From Cadophora sp. MPI-SDFR-AT-0126 (lineage: Eukaryota > Ascomycota > Leotiomycetes > Helotiales > Ploettnerulaceae), in NCBI GenBank assembly GCA_020747065.1, contig JAGMVK010000005.1:1-64000 (forward strand): DNA of 64,000 nucleotides. Direction: 5' to 3'. Of the stretch, positions 1-12,098 are shown piece by piece. Positions within the stretch are counted from its first letter, which is position 1. Every line of letters begins with the position of its first letter. A program made the translations under genes and the position numbers. Under the pieces are notes generated by a model. It was not told where the DNA came from. It worked only from the letters and a program-made list of their open reading frames with translations, and did not search any database.

Positions 1-2000
1 AGCTTCAGCTGACACGACGACTAGCGACGCGAACCATCGATAATCGACAGACTAGATCAGGGGCTGGATACCGATCTAGTAGAAGCGTCTCAGTATGTTA
101 CCTCGTAAAGCTACTATTAGAAAAACAAGGATAATAGTCCTAGTATCTGTAATAGTAGCCCTAATCATAACTACCAGGGTCTTCCCAGAGCCGGTTCCTA
201 TTACTAGAACTACCTACTTAGCTAGACGGGGTCCTATAATAACTAGGACGCCGTCCCGCTAACTAAGGACCCGGAATTACAGGTCTGGGACGTTATATAA
301 TCGCTGAGCAATAGCGAGGAGATCAGCCTCAGAGTAAGTACCCCTCCTACGCATCTACTCGCGCTTTGAAGCATCTAGTATTCGCAGCGAAAGGGTCTTT
401 AACGCACTCCGGGGCCGCTTTCCCTAGAGAAGATAATTAAACCGGAAAAGCGCCCGCTAGCTCTCAGATACTCAGTAATTCCGGTGCAACAGAGTATTCA
501 TAGTAAGCGTCGTGGTACTAGTATACGTATAATTAAAAGTGTAGTAGCTGTAATTACTTTACTCAGCCAGGGCCACGAGGTCTAGCTCGTCCTCAATATC
601 CTCGCCTACGTAGCCCTTAATATCGAAATTAGCCTAGTCCTTAGCCGAAAACTTCTCTTTCGTAATAAATACAGTAACTTATCGCTACTACGCGCTCGAG
701 AACAATAGGATCTTAGCACAGAGACAGGCCTTGCGTAGACAGGTCAAGAGCTTCCCGTTAGCCTAGACTATCCTGTCAAGCGTCGACCAGAAGTACAAGG
801 AGATCAGGGCGCCGGGGGTCTACTATCAGAGGAACATCTAGCAGAGAGGCAAGACATATACGATATACGTAAGCACGAGATCTCTAATCGCCTTAGGTAA
901 GAACCGAATATTATCTTTATAAGCCCCTGACTACTACTACTCTTTATAGTACTAAGTATAGATTATAACTAGCTTCTCCTATATAAGCAAGTAGCGCTAT
1001 TAAGCAGTGTTCCACTACATAACTAATAACAGCTCGGGCTCTCATAACAGTGAGCCTGGTGGGAAATAGACCGGGACTATAATACTCGCGAGGAATACCT
1101 AAGTATATGCTTCGTAAATTACTATAGCCTTCGGATATAAGATTATACTACCGTCTTCAGCAGTAGTCAGGAGCATGGCCCGAAGCTTCTTACTACCCTG
1201 GATCCGTTGGAAGAGCGCGAGGTCGGCACTATCCAGGAACTCGGCATTACTGGGATAAGAGAGCTACGAGCCTCCAAACTCATCAAGATCCAGATCGTCC
1301 TTGAGCCTCTATAATTCCATCGGGATCAGGTCGCTTACTTAAAACAGGAGCTTATTATAGAGTAAAGCGTGAGCTTATTAATATTCAGATACTACTAAGT
1401 TAGAGATCTGGGTCATCTGCAACTTGATTCCACGATATTCCACTAATTACCTGTCCAGGAGCTACCGAGCTTGCTTCCTAGCAATAGCCGCTTTTCCTAC
1501 CTTAAAGAGGTAGAGCCTCTACTGCAGAATATATCCAAATAGCGTCTTAGCTAATTACTGAAAGAATTACTTACAGATCTTAGCTAGAAAGATAGGGATC
1601 TGATCCTTGTTATCCTATTCCTAAAAGCAGGCGTAGTTAAAAAGCACGAGTTACGCAATCCAGGTCAGAGTTAATAAGTAGCTATTAAAATTCCCAGGCT
1701 TCTTTTATAATCCTCGGCCCTTTCCCCGGATTTTCCAACTCAGTATAGTACAAAAACTTAAGATAAGCGATCTAAATAGCACGCTACTAATCGTATAGCA
1801 GATCAGGGTAACGTAGAATTGCCAAATAGTATACTTTAAAGCTAGCTCAGCTTCCTCCCTATTCTTAATAGCTAGGGCATCTACGATCTTATCTATAGCT
1901 TAGACTTGTAGAGCAGTTAGCTAGATTACGTCCCCTGGTAGTACCTAATCTGGCTAAGCCCGTGTGAAATAGCCACCTTTATAGTAAACTACGCGGTAGT
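1..2000 (-). pseudogene. RIP-degraded RecQ-like DEAD helicase with upstream fungal domain (5' portion; 3' end lies outside the window)
   Basis: Reading the minus strand with stops ignored gives a recognisable helicase. Near positions 60-200 there is a Walker A motif, GTGSGKTLVVMI, followed by a motif Ia-like block ending LIVALRGNILRRF. Upstream, at about 400-900, is a block with YIVYVLPL, a 'WSTLD' segment and TTLTMNTLLHR. Further upstream, at about 1160-1340, is a DLDLDEFGGS...SADLALFQRIQ block. This order (conserved region, then RecQ-type ATPase) is the layout I know from fungal telomere-linked-helicase-like genes. Many in-frame TAG/TAA codons sit where Gln or Trp is expected, as RIP produces. 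The gene runs off the left edge, so the helicase C-terminal half is not visible. The upstream boundary near 2 kb is a guess. Confidence 0.62.
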
Positions 2001-5000
2001 AGTAAACTAATAATTACTTTATTGTAATAAAGTACGTGATTAGAATCAATGTATTCTTAAAATACTAAAACCCATTGGCCTTACTTAACGCTCTAGTATA
2101 AAATTCGTTCAAGATATTAGCCCATTACTAAATCATTTTTTGGTCTAGTGAAGTATCGCTGTATAACCAGTAGGTGTTTCTTAAGATAGCTTTAGCTATA
2201 ACTAAGATTTAAATAAAAATAAGATCCTTTGCATTCTCACTACCTATATTAAGCTCTTTCTTTAGTAGCAGTTTATATGAGCTCCAGATCTCCTTATCCT
2301 TTAACGTAACTATATGAAATAAAAAATACATTAAATCGTGCAACTATAGCACTCTTTCCGACCTTAAATCTTTAATATCCTGGACTACCGTTACTTACTC
2401 GTTAAGATCATATTTCATATCTTTATAGTCCTTCTTTAGCTTCATGAACAATTCCTTCTCTGGCTCTATTAAAACCCTAAGGTCCCCCGCTGTCCTTAAG
2501 GCCTTACCTTTTTCTTCATCTATAACAATAAAATAATCAACACGGCTACTAGTAATAAAGTAGGTCTACAGCTAGTACTCTTACTATAACAGAGTCGTTT
2601 TATATTTATTCGCCTTTTAATTATAAGTAGATATATAATATTGCATTTAAGATAAGTAAGTAATTAAAAAGGTACTATATAGTAGGTACTAGATCCCACT
2701 AAATACCTTAAGATAATTTAATCTAATAACTTTACTTTAAGACTTTTACTTGCGTAATTCTTGAGCTATTCTCAGGGTCAGTGTCTAAGTATAAGTTAAG
2801 TAAGTCTTAAGCACCTAACTAAGCAAGCAATAGGGTTTGGCCCGCAAATATTGCTTGATACTAGTAGCGCTAAAAATGACACACGTCTAATACCGCTTGC
2901 AGACCAAAACTTAGTATACAGGATTGTAAGTAAGCTCGCTAGCTATAGTAAACAATAACAATGTAGGAAAATATAACAAGAAGGGGATTTAAGGCTGGAC
3001 AGCGCAGGAAAGTAAACTATGTTTTCCACTAGAATATTTTCCAACGGAATCCGAGGAAGTACCAGGGTAGGACGGACCAGTCCGGGGCACGTGCGCGTGT
3101 TTTCCACTAGAAAACCGCCCCCGCATAAGAGATAGTAATGCGATTTATTCGTAATAATCTCCATTATCCTTCCTTTTTTCGTACTTACTCCAATAAAAAC
3201 CCATAATCCCTAACTACTTAGTCCTAGTTCTGGGTATAAGTGATAAAACTGAAATTCTATCACCGAAATACCTAGCTCTATGCTATACTATTAATAATTT
3301 AACTTAAATTAATAGAGAGTACTAGAAAACTAAATATTAATATATCTATTAATTCCTGCAATTCTCTAATCAATATATAATACATGCTCTTAATCTTCGC
3401 TAATATAACTAACTGACCTAAATAATTAATCATTTACTTATTATCTAACTAATAGATATTAAATAATAACTAGTATATCTTATTAAACTTCTTTCCTATA
3501 GCTAACTACATCAAAATACTAAACGTGAGTGAAAATAAATCCTTACATAAATATAACTCTCGTAACTAATGAATTCGACCGAGTACGAAATTAATATTGG
3601 CTTTATTATCTAATTTTAATTCCGACTATAGCTCGCATAGAATAGCCACTTCTAATATAATTAATTGATTAATTCATAACATGCCTACTAAAATAAGCGT
3701 ATAAAAAAACGCGGATCATAATAATTAGCTTTATTTATTAATTCCTTAGATAGCTAAATAATATATTATAAGCGAATAGTATAATCCAATTCAGCTAATA
3801 TCCTATATTACTATTAATATACATAAATATATTAATGCATTAATTAATAGTTGATCTTCAGTCTCTTCATTTATAAAATAACCCTTATCTAATTCACCTC
3901 AGATTCTTTAGATATATTTCCATTATACATTAGTGTATTTCACTCCGATTTCTATAGTTATAGTTAAATTTGATATAATATTTGAAAAATTATATTTAGA
4001 TTATTAAAAATAATCTAATATACCTGTTTTATTAGTATAGTTTTCTAATAGCGCTATACGTATTATATAATAAATAAAACATGCAAAAATCCCACTATAC
4101 TTATTAACGCTTTTGGTATTTTATAGTAATTCAAATAAGCGCTAGTTCGCAGCTTTATTTTTAGAGAATACCTACTACTTTAATATATCTTTATAATCTA
4201 TTACTTCTAATGTATTTAAATAATACTCCAAAATTCTATTTCATATACGTAATAATTACTCTAATTACGACTCCTTTGAGTTGAGCATACAGGTATAACG
4301 AAATGTTTTAACTAAATTGTATTTGAATTAGCGTAATACCTTATTTCACTTGATATACCGTAACTACGAATCTATTTCAACTACAAGCACCTCTTTTAAT
4401 ATCCGTAATTACTACTCCTAGGCGTTACCCTTTTATTTTTTAATATCCTAAATAATCTAATTATTAATATTATCCTGATCACTTTTATTCTTCTTACGAT
4501 CATTATTACTATCGTTTAAATGATCAGTTTCTTCTCTAATATCACGTATTACGGCTCGGCGCCTCTATCGCTCTTACTTATACTACTTACTCTAATCAAT
4601 AATCCAATACTAAGTTCTTCGATTATTAAACTATAACTATAACTGAACGACTTTATATAAATCTTTATTAATAACCCTCTTCTTATTATACTCTTTATTC
4701 CTATGCTTTTTTATCATATCTTAGCTTTAAGTCTTATACAAGCAATCCTTGCACAAATAGCCGTCTAAAATAAGAATAATGAGCTGTAGTACTAATCCAT
4801 TACTAGGTAACTATATACTAGTATAATTGTATTGAAATAGGAACTCTTAGATATACTTGTTCAACTACTTTACCAATTCTATTAGAGTCTTATATTTATT
4901 ACTTAAATATCAGAAAATAGCGGTAAGCGAAACTGCGTATTTGTACTACAAATAAATTAATACGCTAAACTTAATATTTAGTATAATTATATGATCTAAT

Positions 5001-5960
5001 ACTTTGAAAATCGGTTGGGCTATAGCTTTTTAGTTATCTATAGTATTTTTAAATAATTCTAAATAATATGTGGGCTATAATAATGGGATTGGGATTACTT
5101 GGAGTTACTCTAATCATACTATATTTAAGACACAGACCAAATCTTATAATCACCATACAAAACCAACCCAATTACGATATGATTGGGAATAACTAATATT
5201 AGGTAGTCGAAGCTATTACTTAGCGAGAGTTCTGAATATAATCCAGTATTATATTAAAAGCGTTCTGAATCTATAACTCTAGCTATTCTTCCGGCTAAAA
5301 GTTAGTTTTAGCTTAAGCTATCTAAGCGAGTACAATCGTAATTAGTATCTTATCCTTTTATACGAATACGCTATTTACTTATAATATATTACGTAAGTAT
5401 ATTTGTTCCACCTTCTTAATATAAGTAAAGTAGCTTAGAGACTAATTTTCAAAATATTCTTAAAAGTCTAAGAATAGGAATTCGCTCTTAGAATAGCTAT
5501 TGCAAAAGTTCTTTTAAAATTCCTATAAGAGCTTTATAATATTATCTAATAGTATTTCCACTAGTTATAATCCTAACTATATCGCTATTACTTCTGCCTC
5601 TACTCCCGTAGCTATCTCTTTCTCTCTCCTACCCTAATCCAAAGTAATTAGTGTTTTTCAGCTATAATTCGTACCTGATTTAGTAGTATTCCGGAACTAA
5701 TACTTAATTTTTACTTAGAATCTCCTTAGTTGAAGTCAAGTAATTAACTTAATAATTATTAAAGAAGAATCGTTACTATTATTATATATACTACTATACG
5801 AGATTTGTAGTCTAAACGTAATACCGGTCCCCTTCTACTAAATCGTTAATTATTAATTCAGGTTCAAAGATAGCCTAAAAAGTATAACTAAGTACTTAAT
5901 ATTAAGTCGCCGTTTATCCTACTATAACCTATCTGTCTGTGATTTGCATTAATTACTAAT
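2000..5960. repeat. AT-rich RIP-mutated region without a readable gene
   Basis: The sequence becomes strongly AT-rich, dominated by TA dinucleotides and short stop-riddled frames. I see no intact coding region and could not assign the degraded content to a transposon family. The short open frames here are chance or remnants. The composition contrasts sharply with the GC-normal genes from 12 kb onward. Confidence 0.6.
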
Positions 5961-5963
5961 TAG

Positions 5964-6190
5964 TATTAGTTTAATACCGAATATAAGCTAAGAATCAAAT
6001 ATAAATATCATATATATATATATTAAGCTTAATAACGTAGAAAATCTGTGTTTCTTCTAAGAGGGAGTAAGAGGTACTAGACTATATACTGCCTCCCGAA
6101 ACGTCACTAAATCACCCCTATAAGTGATTCTACCCTCTATTCTAGCTAAGACATGCTTTAGATAAGCCTGCGAACTAACACTTAGTAATA
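5964..6190 (+). repeat. LTR-like inverted arm, left copy (heavily RIPed)
   Basis: This arm aligns with the reverse complement of 7901-8119. It begins TATTAGTTTAATACCGAAT where the other copy has TGTCGGTTCAATACCGAAT: every difference in that stretch is C-to-T or G-to-A. Shared landmarks are the AT-repeat followed by AAGCTTAATA, the AGAGGG block and 'TATATACTGCC'. The TGTCGG start of the better-preserved copy resembles fungal Copia-type LTRs. Because the two arms face each other, they are either two independently inserted solo LTRs or the ends of an inverted structure, not a normal direct-repeat LTR pair. Confidence 0.6.
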
Positions 6191-6505
6191 GCTAAGAACA
6201 AAGTACAGAGGGTTTTTTTATTAACTACTTTACTAATAGATATACAAACTAATATATACGAACTACTAGAAGTAGCACAAGAAAATATAGTAGAGATTAT
6301 CGAACTAATAATTCGACCGAATATTTAATACAAAGTTAATTTCGTTAATATAAGAATAAACTACTTACTAGCACTAGAATATATTCACAATAGTACTAAG
6401 GGAATGAAGATACTAATATTTATAATAAGGCTATAGCTTAGTCTAGACTTAGCGTAAGAGTTAGAAGTTAAGTTTTATTCCTTAAAGCTTTCTAATCTGA
6501 AAAAA

Positions 6506-6910
6506 GCGTTAGTAATTAGGCGATTTATTTCGACGATATTAGAGATACTAATTACAACAACTAGATTTAGTAGTAAGATAAACTCAGGAGTATATATAGT
6601 AGTATATATTAAAGAAGCATACTTACTAATCGACTTATTATAGCAGGCAGGTCGAATCAGACATAGCACTAAGTACGAAACAGCTATAGTCTTAGTAGCA
6701 AGGAAGGATTTAGAAAAAACAAGAGAAGTAGCTACTCCTGCGAGATTAGAGGTATTAGCGCTTCTTAAGATAATCGAATATCAGAAACAGATATTAGCTA
6801 CTTACATCAATAGAAGACTTCGATTAAGTTATAAACTAGATAAGAATTAGTACGATAATTATACAACTACTAGTAACCCGCGTATACCGATAGCCCTAGG
6901 AAAAAATCAA
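6506..6910 (+). pseudogene. RecQ-like helicase C-terminal domain remnant
   Basis: One plus-strand frame reads as a degraded helicase C domain: an ILITTTRFSSKINSGVYIV block (normally 'VATxAFxxGID'), then LIDLL, a stop where Gln is expected, QAGRIRHSTKYETAIVLV and a KDLE block. The QAGR segment corresponds to the conserved Q-x-x-GR-x-GR motif VI of RecQ-family helicases. The orientation is opposite to the helicase remnant at the left edge, so it is a separate copy. It lies between the inverted LTR-like arms. Family identity comes from recognised motifs only. Confidence 0.5.
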
Positions 6911-7900
6911 CTCGTGTTATTCAAGAGTAGTTCTTCTAATACAGCGTAAGTATTTACGAATACAGGACAGTAGAGCTCGTCGCGAGACACGTCAGTAAAG
7001 AATCGCGTAGATTCGAATTCTACTAAAACCCGGCGATCCTCAAGTAGTAAACAATCGTTAAATATATTTAGTACTAATAATATAGCTATAGGATCAATAG
7101 GAAAGAAGTAATAGCACGCTTTAATCGAGGGAGATTTAGTAAGAATACTTCTGATATTTAATAAAGATAAACTAACGTAAATAGGTCTATTATAGTAGTC
7201 TTAAAGTTCCAAGTAAGTTAGTAGAAATAAAGAAAGCGAAAGAATTAAGGTTATTTATTCTCTAGCAGCTAGTATTTAAGCTAGCTAATAGCTTACTATC
7301 GCGCTTAAAGATCATAAGGCGTGAGAACTAATACTTGAATTATTAGTTATATGATCGCAAAGGACTCGCGGATACACAGGGCTATAATTAGCTATTCTAC
7401 TCTCTAGCCCTAAAGACTATATTAATAACGAAGCGTACGAAGCTAAAGATAGTAATCTAAGGAGTAAGCTACCTATATCGAATACACTAGGATTACTACT
7501 TCCCTAATAGCCAGTTGTAGTATAATACATTTATTATAAGGAGTTAGTCCTACCTAAATAGTAACTTTATAAGAGATATAGTTTCTATAGCCTTATAGAT
7601 CGATACTTATAGCCTGATATTTAATTATTATTAGATTCAGGTAGAAGAAATAAGTATAAAGAAGATCGCAGTAGTATTAGTATCGCTAGTTTTAGATAGA
7701 TTTGTAATAGTCTTACTTGAGGTTTAGGTATATATTATATTATAGCGAGACTTGCTTTATATAGCGTAGGATTTCTAAGGCCTCTAAGAACTATAGGTCG
7801 TAATAGAGTTAGTACAAGTAAGAGACTATAGTCTGTAAAGATCAGTGGAGTAATAAATAGAGAGATATAAGAGAGAGGATAGTAGAGTATAGATATATAA

Positions 7901-8119
7901 CAATTATTAGTCCACAGGCCCATACAGAACATGTCTCAGCTAGAATAGGGGGTAGGACCACTTGCGAAGACGATTTGGTAGTATTTCGAAGGCAGTATAT
8001 AATCTAGTATCTCCCGCCCCCTCTTAGAAAGAGACAGATTTTCCATACTATTAAGCTTAATATATATATATATGATATTTACGTTTGATTCTTAGCTTAT
8101 ATTCGGTATTGAACCGACA
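7901..8119 (-). repeat. LTR-like inverted arm, right copy (less mutated)
   Basis: On the minus strand this sequence starts TGTCGG at 8119 and runs to about 7901, matching the arm at 5964-6190 in reverse orientation. It has kept more C and G than its partner and so is closer to the ancestral sequence. The LTR-like sequence may extend beyond the shared part toward 7700 (a TATA-rich stretch ends there). No target-site duplication could be assigned. Confidence 0.55.
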
Positions 8120-8693
8120 ACAATAGAGCGAAATATTAATATAGACATGTAATTGAATAGTAAGAGAGCTAGCGCTTTATACTAACTGTAGTGTAAATAC
8201 TTCTAATACTAATATAGATTATATATGCCTAATTTAAGGTAAAAGCTAAGAGAAGGTAAAAGAGTAAGTTATTAATAAAATAATTAAAGAATAAGGTTAT
8301 ACTAAGTAGAGAAATAGTAAGGTAGTGAAGAGAGTAACACGTAATAACCCTAGGCTTACGCGAAGTTCTAGTAAGGATAGAAGAACTAATATTTAATAAC
8401 TTAAGCAATTGTTTATTAATTACAAAGCTAAGAATTAGTAATTAATACACTTATTTTTTATAAGAAAACTCTATTATTTTATAAGAAAACTCTTTTCATA
8501 ATTCTTTGTTATTCTAAATCTTAATACTAATATTTTCTTTTTATTAGGATTACAGGAATTTTAGAGCTACATAGATATAACTAATAGATTTCCGAGATTA
8601 CTAGTTGCGATCCCTCGTTAAGTGGAGTTAAATGATCCTTGCCTCGCTTAATTTTATATAGCGTTCCCTGGGAAATCCGATGGGAATAAGGAC
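8120..8693. repeat. AT-rich sequence, no gene seen
   Basis: Low-complexity AT-rich sequence with stop-dense frames. A short 17-bp AT-rich direct repeat (TTATTTTATAAGAAAAC-type) occurs near 8455-8495. I see nothing coding. Confidence 0.4.
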
Positions 8694-8760
8694 AGAGTAA
8701 AAAGCACCTATAGCAAGTTAGCTAGTTAGAGCCAAATCAAACCCAAACCTCAAACCCTAA
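8694..8760. mobile_element. Terminal sequence of a TIR element (single end)
   Basis: These 67 bases closely match 39378-39444, the right end of the composite element in this window. The outermost 44 bases include the inverted-repeat sequence ending AACCTCAAACCCTAA. No matching left end was found upstream within the AT-rich block, so this is a solo or truncated end of the same family. Confidence 0.55.
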
Positions 8761-9309
8761 CATACCACTTTCTTTAACTCTTTTTCTCTAAGAAGGCGAT
8801 CCATTTTGTGAAAGCTACTTCTTCTGCAACACCAGACGAGCTGTCGGATGTGAGTTTACCTATCTTTACTTTGGCTCGTTACTAAGGCTTACTAGCATAT
8901 ATTTTTAAGTCGCTCGAGCAGCGCTGAGATCTTAACGCCTCTTTGTGCATTAGCTCATCTGCTGGCTTCGAAAGACGTACACATGGATAGAAATTCAAGA
9001 AGAAGACTTGAATAAGACATAATGTCACTGATGAAGGGGTCAATGAATTCCGTACCATTCGAAGGCAAGTATTTTGATCTTACGAGCGACTTTCTTATAA
9101 GAGCCGTAAAATCTGAAGAGAAAATTCTTGAGAGAATTTTTTAAGAGTCATCTTTCAACCCTTAAATTTAAAAGGCGGTTTATATAAGCAAGAAGTATTG
9201 TACATTTTCAGCAATCCAGAGCTCTGGGTTTATTTCATCTATTTAATTGTCTACCGCCTTAGCCTACGATCTCCACTTTGCTTTTGAATATCCGTTCGAT
9301 TTCTCGCCT

Positions 9310-10783
9310 TCAAATATCAAATTTCTCCCCCACAAGCTCCTTGCTTAACTTCCAGAGCTTCTCAGCATTTTTCGGGTCGATGGCATAAGGCGCTAGAGTA
9401 AATGGCTTGCAGTTCCTCAGGAACGTTCCAGACTTGTCTACAGCATGCGTTAGTCAACTAACTTCGCACATCGAAAAAAAAAAGAAGAAGAAAAAAAAAA
9501 AAAACAACTATCGCTTAGTACCGAATAGGTTGATATATATACCATTAAGGTCCGGACTTAATACAACATAGACAAGGGTTAAAGCAGCAGTCTTAAGTGT
9601 CTTCTCGTCTTCAGTAGTATCACCTGATGAGTTCTCTTTGCTTACCTATTTTTCTTGGATCACCTTATAAGCTTCAGCGAAATTAGATTTACTCTCTAGA
9701 TCCTAGGTGTAAGCATATAGGAGAGTTTAAGGTATTGTAATTATTAGTAAGCGTTATCCGATAGTAAGCGGACTTGAATGTTATAAATTTGATTGAAATA
9801 ATCAAAGTGAATAATCTCTAGGCTAAGTAGGAACATTAACAAAACGAGGATCTTAAAAAGGAAGGAATATTATGGAAATTTAAAAGACAAGAGAAGATAA
9901 GATTTATACTTCCAAGCTACACAGCAAAGGCCTGTACTCCCTTGCCTTTCAATAGTTCAGAAAGATGTATATTAAAGAGTATAACTGCAACCTTCGGACT
10001 GCCGTATGCCCGCCAAGGGCAGTAAGTCTTTCTATTCTCCAAGATAGAACAATCGTTAGCGATAGGATTCAATAGTCTCTATCGACCGAGGGTAATTTAA
10101 AGGTAGCTTATATTTTATGTAATATTGTTAAGATTTATATTATTTATTATATATGCTATACTTCCCAAATTCACGACACGTTCATTAGAGTCCGCAGCTA
10201 AAACTCGGGGGAGAAGGAGGTTAGTCCAGAGGAAATGTCCGATGTGGTTTTAATCTTTTAATCAGCCCGCTACTTCTTAAAATACACTAACGAACAAGGG
10301 GGAAACTAATAGTACCGAACTGTACTTCAATACCCTGCTTGGTCTTGTCATATGGCGTTGCTATCACGCCGGCATTATTGATTAGCTATGGATAACCTCG
10401 GCATCGCCACCATCTAGCACAATCTTTGCTACTCTCCGGATAGAATCTTAATCCGCGAGGTCGAGTTCCACGAACACTGTCTTAGTGGTCGGACTGATCT
10501 TCTTGATCTTCGCGATGACGAGCTCGGTCTTTGACTATGTTCGGCCAGTTAGGAAGAGTGTCTTGGGTTTGCTATACGCAAGAGCAACGGCTATTGCGGC
10601 GCCAATACCGCCTGCGCTCGTGCCGGTGATAACGATTAAAATGTACTATTAGGTATAGGTTATGAGAAGAGGAAGCCAGGAACTCAAGATACATATACAG
10701 GTTTTGCCTTCGACTCGCGAAGGGAAGGCCTTCGCTACTTCCTCGCCGGTATTATGCTGGTGAAAAACTGGTGCTATTGTTAT
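9310..10783 (-). pseudogene. RIP-inactivated short-chain dehydrogenase/reductase (SDR)
   Basis: The minus strand carries an almost complete classical SDR with multiple lesions. Exon 1, near 10783-10720, ends before a GTATATGT...AG intron, and the ATG expected at 10781-10783 reads ATA. Exon 2 begins with a Rossmann nucleotide-binding motif, ITGTSAGGIG. Then come an LINNAGVIATPYDKT motif, an ERVVN strand, the active-site AYGSPKVAVILF stretch (YxxxK type) and a C-terminus, KLWKLSKELVGEKFDI, before a TGA at 9310-9312. In-frame TAG/TAA codons occur where Gln is expected (for example after 'LTGRT' and 'LDLAD'), and the frame shifts before LINNAG. The pattern matches RIP of a once-duplicated gene. 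Best family match: retinol-dehydrogenase/WWOX-like SDRs. It is not functional as it stands. Confidence 0.75.
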
Positions 10784-11877
10784 CGGTATAAAGCAAGAAT
10801 GTAAATGTTTCGAAAGGCGATCTAAATACTCTTTAGAAACAAGAAAGAGCTAAGATAGGGAGGAGGTCTTATAAGTCTAGGGCTACTCAAGTGTACTAGT
10901 ACTTCTCCTCAGACTAATTGATAGCTAAGACATTACCTACGAATTAGTTATTATCGAAAACTATAACGTGCGAGCGGTATAGCTAATGTTAACGCCGCTG
11001 TGCTTTCCTCTGCTTCAAGCGATGACTAAGAATCCCCTTCGTTTCCGTCCCCGTTCCCGCTTCCGTGTCTATTTTAATGGTAGAATAATTAGAATATTGG
11101 TAATGTGCTTATGCGGGGAGCAAAACGTGGACGTTACTGACGGAGATTTCCATACCTTATTACTTGCAGAAATGTCTTGATGCGGACAATGATGCTGACT
11201 AGTCAAACCTTAAGGAGAACTTTAAACCTCGCTTATGCACTGCTCCGCCGTACGACGTCCCTCCTAGAATACAGTATGCAGCCGTACCCAGCACGTACCA
11301 AGTAGAGTTTCTCAGCGGGAGCCGAGTCAGTCAAAACAATTGCCAGTCCAGTGCCAGTCCAGTGTTCATCTAGGTGATGGTTGTGGTCCCTGTGGAAGAA
11401 GCTTTTGATCCGTATTCGGTCCGTACGAGTCGTTAAAGGTGCATATACACGTTTAGGTGTTACTAGCTATGTAGAAACCTGTGACTCTCTACGAGGGCCA
11501 TTTTGAGAATCCCAAGTACGAGTTGATGCTTAAGAAGACGAAAGTGAGACTTGCGAATCAGGGACCTTATAAATAACGCGAACTAGCGTCTGCGGCGTAC
11601 AAAGAAGGCTTTAAATATCCATTAAGTCGCTTTGAATCTGCGAAAGCGTTCTAAATACGTTGTTGTGTTATATTAAAGTGAAGTTGTAGTTGAATTGAAT
11701 AGAGAGGGGAAACCTCACTTTTCTGCCGGCAGAGGCTGGCACGTGCACGAAACGTGATCAATTCTAGAGGATTCTACGGTGATTTAATTGGCTGTAAAGC
11801 CCTGTTCCCGCCCCGCCCCCCTTCTGATACAGCCCCTGCAAAATCCCCAGCAAAAAGCTCACATTTAACACTCATCA

Positions 11878-11912
<35 letters not shown>

Positions 11913-12098
11913 TAGTAGCGGCTTTGTTCGGGGTTTTTGCTTATGAACCTCAGCCTTATTACCCCGCTATCCCGTGACCTTGTGAAGATGAAAACCTGAG
12001 ATTGAAGCCCTTTCAAATCGTCATCAATTAATGCTGAGCCTTACAGTCCTTTTTTTTTCATCCAAATCCAATCCTATAGCACGAAATCATTCTTGTCA
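10784..12098. other. Intergenic region with a 31-base poly-G run
   Basis: No convincing gene. The left part is still mildly AT-rich and the right part has normal composition. A homopolymer of 31 G lies at 11881-11911. A short tandem duplication of GCCAGTCCAGT occurs near 11341. The region probably holds the promoter of the membrane-protein gene that starts at 12099. Confidence 0.5.

Noticed and set aside
2943..7932. Short open frames in the AT-rich block
   Set aside because: They are stop-free by chance in RIPed DNA; the plus-strand helicase remnant and the LTR arms explain part of them.
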